This document shows positions 14,495-22,368 of a stretch of DNA of 38,161 nt, one piece after another. The notes under the pieces are model-generated. The model searched no databases and was not told the DNA's origin. It saw only the letters and a program-made list of their open reading frames with translations. Source of the DNA: a virus; IMG/VR virus record IMGVR_UViG_3300020055_000058, positions 1 through 38,161 of that record. One strand, 5' to 3'. The position numbers and the translations under genes are program-made. The first letter of the stretch is position 1. Every line of letters begins with the position of its first letter.

Positions 14495-15322
14495 TTATGA
14501 TAACCTAATTTGGAAGGTTTTGAATGTTGTATTAGTATTTGCAGGAGTCACAAGCAATCTCATGTTTCCTGAATTTACATCTGAACTTAACGTGAATAAT
14601 GAAGACGCTGAATATACATCGCCATATTGAACGAAGTAAGAATTCGAGCCATCATTAATCAATAATACTTCTGCTGAATGTGTGCCAGCTGATGCATGTG
14701 ATGCCATGATCACATACTTAACTGCCTTGTTGGCAATTGCGTTTGCTGATAACACCTGATCTGCTGTAGTAGCAGTAGCTGATAATGTAGTGAAGTAACC
14801 TTGAACAAGGTTAGCTGCACTAGTAATAGCGACTACTTCAACAACATCACCATTTAAAGCATTTTCCGTTAATGTGATAGTTGATGAGCTGGTAGCAGTA
14901 TAGTCTGCACCACCACCTACTAACTTAACACCGTTAATGTACACTTGTTCATAACCTGAGGTATATGAAAGTGAATTACCATTATCATCGTTACCTGTAA
15001 TTGAAGTACCAGTTGATGATATAGTGTAAGTGAATGTTTGTACACCCGAAGATGGTTGGTCTGACCAACTCAAAGTTCCTGAACCATCAGTTTTTAAAAT
15101 CTGATTTGAGGAACCATCACTTGTAGGAAAAGAGAAAGCATCATTAACAGTTAAAGAAGCTGGATTCGATCCAACTTCTACAACAGCAGCTGAGCCGTCA
15201 TTCTTCTCGGTATAAAATCTACCATGATAAGTATTGACAGCTAATTCACCTAGTGATAGATCACCTATACCAGGCAAAGCGCTTTGTGTAGAACTCCTTT
15301 TAAATTGTATTAATGTTGCCAT
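14495..15322 (-). CDS. Fibre protein with IQFKRS-type N-terminus and shared C-terminal domain
   Basis: The product has 275 residues. The N-terminal L-I-Q-F-K-R-S and L-S-L-G-E-L-A-V-N-T motifs form an attachment module common in marine phage fibres and shared with the next gene upstream. The middle has F-S-F-P-T-S-D-G-S-S-N-Q-I-L and V-Y-I-N-G-V-K-L-V-G-G-G-A-D-Y. The last ~75 residues (V-K-Y-V-I-M-A-S-H-A-S, I-N-D-G-S-N-S-Y-F-V-Q-Y, V-T-P-A-N-T-N-T-T) are a diverged copy of the domain in the two downstream genes. AGGAGA precedes the ATG. Ten bases separate it from the downstream gene, so the two are co-transcribed up to the terminator. Confidence 0.82.
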   Translation of the reverse strand: MATLIQFKRSSTQSALPGIGDLSLGELAVNTYHGRFYTEKNDGSAAVVEVGSNPASLTVNDAFSFPTSDGSSNQILKTDGSGTLSWSDQPSSGVQTFTYTISSTGTSITGNDDNGNSLSYTSGYEQVYINGVKLVGGGADYTATSSSTITLTENALNGDVVEVVAITSAANLVQGYFTTLSATATTADQVLSANAIANKAVKYVIMASHASAGTHSAEVLLINDGSNSYFVQYGDVYSASSLFTLSSDVNSGNMRLLVTPANTNTTFKTFQIRLS

Positions 15323-15350
15323 TGTTCTCTCCTATAGATTAGATGTTAAA

Positions 15351-16919
15351 TTAGAATGTACCACCGTCTATAGCAGTAACAGATACAGCACCTGAAGAGA
15401 CTGTAAAGTTACTTGAGTCGAATGAAGCAATACCTTTAGCAGATGTTGTAGCATCATCGATTGCAACATCACCAGATGTTACAGTAAAGTATGAAGCTGA
15501 GAAAGATGCGATACCTTTATTAGCGTCTGTTGCATCTTCACCTGCTATTGTTATACTACCGTCAGCGTTTGTTACATCGATACCTTCGCCAGCTGAAAGA
15601 GCAGCAAGTTCCATATCTCCGTTAGAACCATTACCAATTAGTAATTGTCCTGCTGTAGGAGCTGCACCGTCTATAGAAGTAATTGAACCTGAAAGTGCAA
15701 GTCCTGAAACTTCTAAGTTACCGAATACTGCGTTACCTACTGAACCAGAGAATACTGAAGATGTGTCTGTAGCGTCTTGGATAAATTTAAATTTACCGTC
15801 AGAATCATCCATACCAAAGAAACCAATTTTAGCAGTAGAACCATTGTGCCACTTAAATTTGATACCTCTGTCTAGGTTGTCATCTGAAGCGTCATCACCG
15901 ATTTCAAACACTGGATCTGCAACTGAAGTAGTTGTAGAGTTTACAGTAGTTGTAGTACCGTTAACAGTCAAGTTACCTGAAACTGTTAAGTTACCTGAAG
16001 CGGCAATATTTGTTGATGTAATGTCATCTGAAGTTAGTGTACCATCTACTTGTACGTTGTTAAACTGTACGTTTGATGATGTGCCAACATCCTGACCGAT
16101 TGCTAATGTTACGCCGTTGCCTGAAGCAGTTGATGAAACACCAGTACCACCTAAAACAGAAAGTACTTCTGAGTCAAGGTCGATAGCAATAGATGTAGTA
16201 CCATCTGAGATGTCTAAATCTTGTGCTGTTACTTGTGAATCAACATATGCTTTAACAGATTGCTGTGTAGGAACTTTAACGTCTGAATCAGAAGCCATGT
16301 TGTCTTCGTCAACTAAGAAGTCAATGTTTCCTACTTGAACTGCGTTAGCTTGAATTGCAGTAACACCTGAAGCGTTAACTGTTATGTCACCTGAAAGTGA
16401 AACGTTATCAAATGAATCTGTACCATCATAGATCAAAATTTGACCTGATGAAGGAGCAGAAATATCTGAGTCTGATGCACCAGCAAGTGTTGAAGTTGTA
16501 GATACGAAAGAAAGGTTTCCTGAAGCATCTGTTGCAAGAACCTGGTTAGCAGAACCATCAGCTGATGGTAATGTAAAGGTTACTGAACTTGCAACTGAAT
16601 CAGGAGCTTTCAGACCAACGAAGTTTGAACCGTTGTCTGAATCTTCTCTAAGTTGTAATGAAGCACCAGAAGTTGCACCGTTACCAACAATAAAGTTTGA
16701 AGGCGTTGGAGCATCACCGTCTACGATATCGGTATAATATTTACCGCCGATTTCGTGAATAACAGCTGATGAGCCTGAGTCTACTGACTCGATATACAAT
16801 TTAGCAGAAGCACCGTCATTCGATCTATCCTGTACATACGCTAATTCGCCTTCGCTCAAGTCTGAGACTGTTGGCGCACTCGCTCCTGTACTTCTTTTAA
16901 TTTGAATAACTGTTGCCAT
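15351..16919 (-). CDS. Tail-fibre-type structural protein
   Basis: The product has 522 residues. It begins V-I-Q-I-K-R-S-T and [10 protein letters not shown], the same attachment module as the downstream gene. Next come [15 protein letters not shown], the [15 protein letters not shown] helix, and the [13 protein letters not shown] module. Near the end the [11 protein letters not shown] repeats appear, as in many phage fibres. The C-terminus is A-I-D-G-G-T-F, a cap shared with two smaller proteins here. The gene has an AGGAG site and an unusually long (~134-base) leader behind a late promoter at 17059-17066. The likely product is a trimeric fibre. Confidence 0.85.
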   Translation of the reverse strand: MATVIQIKRSTGASAPTVSDLSEGELAYVQDRSNDGASAKLYIESVDSGSSAVIHEIGGKYYTDIVDGDAPTPSNFIVGNGATSGASLQLREDSDNGSNFVGLKAPDSVASSVTFTLPSADGSANQVLATDASGNLSFVSTTSTLAGASDSDISAPSSGQILIYDGTDSFDNVSLSGDITVNASGVTAIQANAVQVGNIDFLVDEDNMASDSDVKVPTQQSVKAYVDSQVTAQDLDISDGTTSIAIDLDSEVLSVLGGTGVSSTASGNGVTLAIGQDVGTSSNVQFNNVQVDGTLTSDDITSTNIAASGNLTVSGNLTVNGTTTTVNSTTTSVADPVFEIGDDASDDNLDRGIKFKWHNGSTAKIGFFGMDDSDGKFKFIQDATDTSSVFSGSVGNAVFGNLEVSGLALSGSITSIDGAAPTAGQLLIGNGSNGDMELAALSAGEGIDVTNADGSITIAGEDATDANKGIASFSASYFTVTSGDVAIDDATTSAKGIASFDSSNFTVSSGAVSVTAIDGGTF

Positions 16920-17058
16920 TTTTTTCTCCTAAAAAATGAATTGGGTTTAATATAAAATTTGCAAATTTCTAGTTCACATATCCCTAGAAGATCATTATCT
17001 ATCTCGTCCTCTCACAATGAGGGTCGTGTCTCACTGAATGACACCTTGATTGTAATAG
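16920..17058 (-). promoter_or_regulatory. Structured 5' leader of the 15351-16919 fibre gene
   Basis: This is the longest gap in the window. Read on the minus strand after the late promoter, it holds three possible hairpins. The first is GTGTC/GACAC with a 9-base loop (17044-17026). The second is CTCA/TGAG with a 3-base loop (17021-17011). The third is TTCTAG/CTAGAA with an 11-base loop (16989-16967). The AGGAG ribosome site follows. No T-tract follows any stem, so termination is unlikely. The leader may control stability or translation of the fibre mRNA. Confidence 0.45.
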
Positions 17059-17066
17059 TATTTATA
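17059..17066 (-). promoter_or_regulatory. T4-type late promoter for the 15351-16919 fibre gene
   Basis: The minus strand reads a perfect TATAAATA followed by CTATTAC, very like textbook T4 late promoters. It begins just after the stop codon of the 17070-17312 gene. The predicted start near 17053 gives a leader of about 134 bases. Confidence 0.65.
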
Positions 17067-17069
17067 AGA

Positions 17070-17312
17070 CTAAAATGTTCCGCCGTCTATAACAGTGGTA
17101 GTAACCCACTTATCAGACGATGCGTTATATGCCAATAGGCCGTTATCTGTTTCACTAGCATCTACATCTGATAGTTCTTGTATAGATTTAGCTGATAGAT
17201 TGACATTAGTAGATGAGTTACCAATTGCAACTTGTTTTACTCTAAAGTTACCTTGACCTTGCACCTTTCCTGAGATGCCTGCTACTCTTCCTACTACACC
17301 TTTAATTGCCAT
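17070..17312 (-). CDS. Small structural protein with DGGTF C-terminus
   Basis: The product has 80 residues. After V-G-R-V-A-G-I-S-G-K-V it contains I-Q-E-L-S-D-V-D-A-S and G-L-L-A-Y-N-A-S-S-D-K-W-V. That is the L-S-D-V plus Y-N-x-S-x-x-x-W/F pattern seen twice in the 20265-22172 fibre. It ends V-I-D-G-G-T-F, the cap shared with the 522-residue fibre and, as D-G-G-T-I, with the 86-residue protein at 12888. It has an AGGAG site and starts 3 bases before the end of the BppU-like gene's stop region. It is probably a small fibre or attachment protein; no enzyme motif is visible. Confidence 0.75.
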   Translation of the reverse strand: MAIKGVVGRVAGISGKVQGQGNFRVKQVAIGNSSTNVNLSAKSIQELSDVDASETDNGLLAYNASSDKWVTTTVIDGGTF

Positions 17313-17314
17313 AC

Positions 17315-17650
17315 TTAACTCCTAGTTACACCTGGCGTTATAATAGCTTGTCCTTCGACAACTCTACTAGTTTGACCACCAGAACTTGTTATGTTTAAGT
17401 CATACAGATATCTGCCTGGATTTAGAGCAGTTGTTTGTGTATCTGTTAAAGACAAAGTGACCTGACCTGAAGCCTCTGAAATAGATGTAGAAAATGTTGC
17501 ACTTACTGAAGAAGACGTATATGTTTTTCTCATTTGTGCAGCTGCTGAATAACCTGATAGGTCTAAAACTGAACCATCAGAGTTTGTTACATCTACTGTA
17601 ATGCTGAAGTCTGAACCTTGATCTATGTAAAGATTTGCTATAATTGCCAT
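17315..17650 (-). CDS. BppU-like baseplate/fibre protein
   Basis: The product has 111 residues. The pattern I-D-Q-G-S-D-F, then L-D-L-S-G-Y-S-A-A-A-Q-M-R-K, then G-Q-V-T-L-S-L-T-D-T-Q-T, then N-P-G-R-Y-L-Y-D-L-N-I, then E-G-Q-A-I-I-T-P-G-V-T matches the beta-sandwich fold of BppU N-terminal-type phage proteins, which link receptor-binding proteins to the baseplate. Related short proteins occur in marine T4-like phages. A perfect late promoter box ends 5 bases before the ATG and no Shine-Dalgarno is visible. It shares the transcript with the downstream 80-residue protein. Confidence 0.75.
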   Translation of the reverse strand: MAIIANLYIDQGSDFSITVDVTNSDGSVLDLSGYSAAAQMRKTYTSSSVSATFSTSISEASGQVTLSLTDTQTTALNPGRYLYDLNITSSGGQTSRVVEGQAIITPGVTRS

Positions 17651-17655
17651 ATTAC

Positions 17656-17663
17656 TATTTATA
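17656..17663 (-). promoter_or_regulatory. T4-type late promoter, 5 bases from ATG 17650
   Basis: The minus strand reads a perfect TATAAATA then GTAAT then ATG. With T4 spacing the first transcribed base would be the A of the start codon, so the message would be leaderless. Confidence 0.65.
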
Positions 17664-17667
17664 CGGA

Positions 17668-18597
17668 CTAATTATTTAATTGGGAATATGGGACTTTTGT
17701 ATGTATTTTTTCTACTGTAGTTGGATCAGTTTTTACGTATGCTTCTTCTAATTGTTTTACAGTACCGTCTGCATCTTTAACATAAACTTGTTTAACTTCT
17801 GCTACAGGACCTATAGGTCTTCTGCTAGAATATGTTATCTGATATGTAAATGGTGATCTATGTTGATATGTAGTTTGTACAACAATGTTACCACTTCTTG
17901 TATTCTGAGCATTTGCAATATATGGTGAAGGTTGAGAAGCAGAAACCCTATATGTATCTGGCGATCTATGTTGATACGTAAATGGTATTCTATGTTGATA
18001 GAACGATGGTGATCTATGTTGATACGTAAATGGTGTTCTACCTGTTGTAGGATATGTTATAGGTTGCCTATGTTGATATGTTGTTGGTGTTCGCCCTGTT
18101 GCCTGATATGTTGAAGGCTGTCTTGCATCTCTAATAAATGGATTCTGTCTATCAACAGGATGTCTGTAAGTTGTAGGTGAAGGTTTATTTCTTATAAACG
18201 GATTCTGTTTATTTACAGGATGTCTGTAATTAGCTGATATACGATAGCTACCAATTATCGGATTCTGTCTGTTAACAGGATGTTGATAAGCTGCTGGTTG
18301 ACGTTGATTTGCAACATAAGGTGATGGTCTATTTCTAATAAACGGATTCTGTTGTTGTGCAATGTATGGTGATTGAAATGGACTTCTTGCGATAGCAGCT
18401 GTCTGTGCGTTTGCTATGTAAGGAATAGGCACTCTAGTATTAGCAACTGTCTGAGCGTTTGCTGATGCACGGGCATTAGCAATGTACGGCACAGGCGTAG
18501 TACCGTTAGTAGAATTTTGTCTATTAGCAATATAAGGATACGGCTGTTGTCCTGGCGTTGCGTTTGAATTGCTATATGTTACTTGTACGGTTGGCAT
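17668..18597 (-). CDS. Pro/Tyr/Arg-rich repeat protein with YVK-type C-terminal module
   Basis: The product has 309 residues. Residues ~15-255 are the same kind of array as in the two repeat genes at 7640-10557: Q-Q-P-Y-P-Y-I-A-N, R-Q-N-P-F-I-R, Y-R-H-P-V-N/D, R-S-P-F-T-Y-Q, T-G-R-T-P-F-T-Y. The last ~50 residues are different (V-K-Q-V-Y-V-K-D-A-D-G-T, E-A-Y-V-K-T-D) and resemble the small W/Y-V-K beta module at the N-terminus of the Hint-fibre protein. Lysine is nearly confined to that end, apart from two residues in the array. The start lies 2 bases before the stop codon of the next repeat gene, so the two are a co-transcribed pair. A fibre/adhesin role is inferred. Confidence 0.78.
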   Translation of the reverse strand: MPTVQVTYSNSNATPGQQPYPYIANRQNSTNGTTPVPYIANARASANAQTVANTRVPIPYIANAQTAAIARSPFQSPYIAQQQNPFIRNRPSPYVANQRQPAAYQHPVNRQNPIIGSYRISANYRHPVNKQNPFIRNKPSPTTYRHPVDRQNPFIRDARQPSTYQATGRTPTTYQHRQPITYPTTGRTPFTYQHRSPSFYQHRIPFTYQHRSPDTYRVSASQPSPYIANAQNTRSGNIVVQTTYQHRSPFTYQITYSSRRPIGPVAEVKQVYVKDADGTVKQLEEAYVKTDPTTVEKIHTKVPYSQLNN

Positions 18598-18598
18598 T

Positions 18599-20263
18599 TT
18601 ATACTATTATTGGCCCCCCACTACCTGCATTATATGCTGCTCTTAAACTTATGGGGCTTGATGACCAAGAACCGTTGAAGTATGAAGCTATATGAAAATA
18701 TGTATAATAAGTGTCTGTGCCTTTTGTTGCTTTTATTCCAAAATAAACATCATTTGATGTTAATTGTACTGGATTACCTGTGCTGTCGTATACACCCCAC
18801 TTAAAAAATCTAGCAGTGCGAGTACCATTAAATCCACCCCTTGAAGTTGAACCAGACCAGAAATTATAATATTGGCCTCTGGTTTTTCCACAAACATGTG
18901 GATAAAATCCATAACTGTTTCCACCTCCTCCGTAACAATTTGTTTGAGCTTGAGTACCTGATACCGATTCACCACTTGCATAATATGCTACATCAAAATT
19001 CCAAGTATCGTCAATTATACCATTAGCATTCAAATCGGTAATAGGCATATAAAATCTATAATAAAAACTCCAACCACTATTACTAAAAGAGTTATAATGA
19101 CCATACGATATTCTAAAAGCCCCTAAAGGATTTGTCTGAACAGTATTATTGTTAGCTGCAAAATCAAATTGCATATAACAACCACATTCGGTATGATTAA
19201 AACCAGGATTACCAGTTGCTAATTGAAGAGTATTCCAACTTGGTACACTAAACATAGAAGCAGTTCCTGAAGGTGGGTCAGAATTTATATAATTCGTACT
19301 ACCACCAAAAGGATATACATCCCAAACAGGATTACTTATACCTGAGCCCCAAGGTTGAGGGTTCGGTTGATTAGCTAAAGTTGCACTTGTTGCTGTTGAA
19401 CTTCCAGACAGTGCTGATTCGCCTACAATACCTTCATATGATGTTGGTACCTGAGCAGTCGATGGTGACTGATATATGTAAGGCGTTTGGCCTTGTGCTG
19501 AATAAGTCGAAGGCGATTGATAAATGTAAGGCGATGGTCTTTGCGCCTGATACGTAAACGGATTTTGATAAATCGATGGCACCCTATATGTTTGAGGACT
19601 TCTTTGTTGTGCTTGATAAGTTGAAGGCACTCTATAAGGTACAGGTTGTTGATTTGACTCCTGTGCGTTTATATTTGCTGGTGACTGGTGTTGATACGTA
19701 GTAGGTTGTTGTGCCTGATATGTTACAGGATTTCTGTAACTTCTTGGGTCACGATATGTACTAGGTGATCTATAAGCATAACTTACAGGATTTCTGTAAC
19801 TTCTTGGGTCACGATATGTACTAGGTGATTGATGTTGATACGCAACTATAACCTGTGCATTTCTTGGGTCTCTATAAGTTGAAGGACTTTGATGTTGATA
19901 CGTAAACGGTGTTTGTGCGTTTGCAGGATACGGATACGGATTCTGTCTATTAGCAATATAAGGTGATTGTGCATCGGCCTGATAAGTATACGTTTGTTGT
20001 GCGTTTCTTATAAAAGGATTTTGTCTCGATCTTATGTTAGGTTGCTGTGCGTTTCTTATAAAAGGATTTTGCCTATTAACAGGATTTCGATAAATTATTG
20101 GTTGTTGATTCTGATAAGTCGAAGGAGACTGAAACGTATAAGGAACAATCGATGGTTGTTGTCTTATATTTGGTTCTTGAATGTTAGCAGGTTGCCTTGC
20201 TATGTAAGGTTGCTGAAAACTACCGCCATTTAAATTGTGTTTAATGTAAATTTTATCTGCCAT
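18599..20263 (-). CDS. Repeat fibre protein with C-terminal globular (putative adhesin) domain
   Basis: The product has 554 residues. It begins D-K-I-Y-I-K-H-N-L-N-G-G, then an array to about residue 270 with units such as R-Q-N-P-F-I-R-N, Q-S-P-S-T-Y-R-D, P-R-S-Y-R-N-P-V and A-Q-S-P-Y-I-A-N. Residues ~275-554 form a non-repetitive, aromatic- and glycine-rich domain with four cysteines (E-C-G-C, N-C-Y, H-V-C-G). At ~409-418 it has D-L-N-A-N-G-I-I-D-D, which fits an EF-hand/dockerin-like calcium loop. A shaft plus globular tip suggests a receptor-binding protein. Of the four repeat proteins it is the only one with a large globular tip. The ligand is unknown and I recognise no enzyme motif. Confidence 0.8.
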   Translation of the reverse strand: MADKIYIKHNLNGGSFQQPYIARQPANIQEPNIRQQPSIVPYTFQSPSTYQNQQPIIYRNPVNRQNPFIRNAQQPNIRSRQNPFIRNAQQTYTYQADAQSPYIANRQNPYPYPANAQTPFTYQHQSPSTYRDPRNAQVIVAYQHQSPSTYRDPRSYRNPVSYAYRSPSTYRDPRSYRNPVTYQAQQPTTYQHQSPANINAQESNQQPVPYRVPSTYQAQQRSPQTYRVPSIYQNPFTYQAQRPSPYIYQSPSTYSAQGQTPYIYQSPSTAQVPTSYEGIVGESALSGSSTATSATLANQPNPQPWGSGISNPVWDVYPFGGSTNYINSDPPSGTASMFSVPSWNTLQLATGNPGFNHTECGCYMQFDFAANNNTVQTNPLGAFRISYGHYNSFSNSGWSFYYRFYMPITDLNANGIIDDTWNFDVAYYASGESVSGTQAQTNCYGGGGNSYGFYPHVCGKTRGQYYNFWSGSTSRGGFNGTRTARFFKWGVYDSTGNPVQLTSNDVYFGIKATKGTDTYYTYFHIASYFNGSWSSSPISLRAAYNAGSGGPIIV

Positions 20264-20264
20264 A

Positions 20265-22172
20265 TCATATCACAAACCATAAATGTCCAACTTCTTTACC
20301 TGTACCACTTGGTGTACCAGATAGTGAAGAAGCACTAACAACTTCATAATCTAACTCAACATCATCGCCGTCTAATTTAACACCGTTTGATGTGTTCACT
20401 GATAAAGTAGCAACACCATCTAATGAATCACCTGAAGAACCTGCGTTATAAGATTTCGCAAGACCTGAACCAGCAGATATGACACTATTTACTCTATCAT
20501 CTGTAAAGTATTTATTAGTTTGTTCTGATATAGAATCGGTACCTGTTGAGTTATCTGCAACTTGTAAATCACCATTAGAATCAAATACTAGTATTTGACC
20601 AGCAGATGCACTAGATGTACTACCTACATCTGTTAAATCAGATATAGCAGAGTTCATTGTTGTGTTTATTGATACATTGCCTTTAGCAGTCTGTGTGACT
20701 GAACCTGTAACTGCACCAGTCAATGAAAAGTCTGAATTATCTAAAACTAAATCTAAAGTATTATCTGAGTCATCATAGGTAACTGAAAGACCTGATTCAG
20801 TGTTTGAACTAATCATTGTACCGACTGTGTCAGCAATTCTTTCTACAATGTCATCAACTACAAAACTAGAACCGTTGTACTTAAGAACACTATTAGTATT
20901 TGCGCCACTTGTATTTACATCTGAAAGATCATCGATACTAGCAGCTGCGATTCTAGCGTCTGCTCTACCGTCTGTATAATAAAGATTAGAACTTCCTTCT
21001 GTTAAATCATCAGTGTCGTGGTTTGATAAACTTGAAACTGTACCTGTAAGATGTCCTGTTGATACATTTAAAACTGTTGTTGAACCGTCTGCTGTAATTG
21101 TAGATAATCTTGCAGTAGCATCGGTACCATTTGTACCGTTATCGATGATTGTTTGACCACCACTTGATAGAACATCACCTTTTAGATTACCATTAAAAGT
21201 AGTTGCAGTCATGTCTGTTGCATGAATGTTCTGCCATTTTAGTATACTACTTCCAAGTTCGTGTGTGTTGTTAGCACTTGGTAAAACATCTGAGTCTATT
21301 GAACCTGTGAATGATATTGTATCACTAGATGCGTTACCTAAATCGATGTTACCATTCAGTGATGATAATCCATTAACTGTTAAAGCGCCAGTAGTTGTAA
21401 CTGTTGAGGCATTTAAATCACCGCCTGTAAGTGTTGCAGTTCCATCACTCAATGTACCCACGTTGACTGTTGCGCTAAAGTTTGCATTTACACCACCAGT
21501 AATACTACCTGAGTTGATACTCATGGTGCTATCAGTAATTGTAGGCGCAGTCATTACACCGCCTGTTGTGATTGTTATATCATCTTCTGCAAATGTTTTA
21601 CCTGCAAGTTGAATGTTGAAACCAGTCTCTAATTCTGTTGTGTTATTTGTGTTTGAAGCATTAAGAATAACACCATTTGAGTTGTTGTTAAAGATTGAGT
21701 TTGTATCTGATAACTGCCAGTATGAAGCACCTGTACTTGCTAATGCAGTACCTAAGTATGAACCTGTGTAAGAATATAGAACGAATCTATCGCCATTTGA
21801 TAAACCAGAACCGTATGTAGCACCTTGTAAGTTAATTCTTCCATAACTACCATCTGAATTTTGGCTAGTGATCTGATAGTCTATACCTTCTATTAAGTGA
21901 GAACCGTTGACAAAGACCTGAATTCGGTCTTGTACAAATTTCATCACATTGTTAAACTGATCAGCGCCTTCGAAATGCGTTTCACCACCAGTTGCAATAT
22001 ACACATACTCTTGGAAGTAAAATGCTTTATCTTCTACACTATTAACAGCGTCAACTAAAGTTGCTTGAGCAGTAGTTCTAAGACCACTAATATCACCCAC
22101 GTCATTAGCCAACACATTATATTGTTGTCTAAAATTTTCTATAGTACTGAAACTGTCTACTGTTTTAGCCAT
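20265..22172 (-). CDS. Large tail-fibre-type protein
   Basis: The product has 635 residues. The N-terminal ~160 residues (S-T-I-E-N-F-R-Q-Q-Y-N, V-E-D-K-A-F-Y-F-Q-E-Y-V-Y, I-Q-V-F-V-N-G-S-H-L) form an attachment module found in marine T4-like phages. The body has I-D-S-D-V-L-P-S-A-N-N-T-H-E-L-G-S, N-H-D-T-D-D-L-T-E-G-S-S-N-L-Y-Y-T-D-G-R-A-D, two L-S/T-D-V modules and a Y-F-T-D-D-R-V-N-S-V repeat. It ends P-S-G-T-G-K-E-V-G-H-L-W-F-V-I, a fibre terminus like that of the 765-residue fibre. Its ATG lies inside the end of the small coiled-coil gene (8-base overlap). It probably attaches to the baseplate. Confidence 0.85.
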   Translation of the reverse strand: MAKTVDSFSTIENFRQQYNVLANDVGDISGLRTTAQATLVDAVNSVEDKAFYFQEYVYIATGGETHFEGADQFNNVMKFVQDRIQVFVNGSHLIEGIDYQITSQNSDGSYGRINLQGATYGSGLSNGDRFVLYSYTGSYLGTALASTGASYWQLSDTNSIFNNNSNGVILNASNTNNTTELETGFNIQLAGKTFAEDDITITTGGVMTAPTITDSTMSINSGSITGGVNANFSATVNVGTLSDGTATLTGGDLNASTVTTTGALTVNGLSSLNGNIDLGNASSDTISFTGSIDSDVLPSANNTHELGSSILKWQNIHATDMTATTFNGNLKGDVLSSGGQTIIDNGTNGTDATARLSTITADGSTTVLNVSTGHLTGTVSSLSNHDTDDLTEGSSNLYYTDGRADARIAAASIDDLSDVNTSGANTNSVLKYNGSSFVVDDIVERIADTVGTMISSNTESGLSVTYDDSDNTLDLVLDNSDFSLTGAVTGSVTQTAKGNVSINTTMNSAISDLTDVGSTSSASAGQILVFDSNGDLQVADNSTGTDSISEQTNKYFTDDRVNSVISAGSGLAKSYNAGSSGDSLDGVATLSVNTSNGVKLDGDDVELDYEVVSASSLSGTPSGTGKEVGHLWFVI

Positions 22173-22368
22173 TTATTTTCTCTTCTATCTTTCTAAGAAG
22201 TTCCTTAACTTCGGTTACTTCTTGTCTTAAACTATTTATTTCCTTTTTCTGAGAAGCAATGATTTGTCTTCTTCTCATTACCAATTTAAACTGTTCAACA
22301 TCTGTATTGATAATTGCTTGTGAACTTTCTTCTCTAATTAGATTTGAATGTCCTTCAACCTTTATCAT
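22165..22368 (-). CDS. Small coiled-coil protein, function unknown
   Basis: I choose the ATG at 22368 (67 residues, [20 protein letters not shown]) because it overlaps the stop of the 2255-residue gene as ATGA, the usual coupling signal, and because small marine phage proteins commonly start [11 protein letters not shown] longer frame from 22383 would add five residues. The second half ([20 protein letters not shown]) is a clear heptad coiled coil. It is encoded between the large DUF4815-like protein and a fibre. A linker or assembly helper for these is plausible, not shown. Confidence 0.8.
   Translation of the reverse strand: MIKVEGHSNLIREESSQAIINTDVEQFKLVMRRRQIIASQKKEINSLRQEVTEVKELLRKIEEKING

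Noticed and set aside
7640-20263. Collagen-like protein as explanation of the proline richness
   Set aside because: No G-x-y triplet pattern is present; units are 6-12 residues long and glycine-poor.
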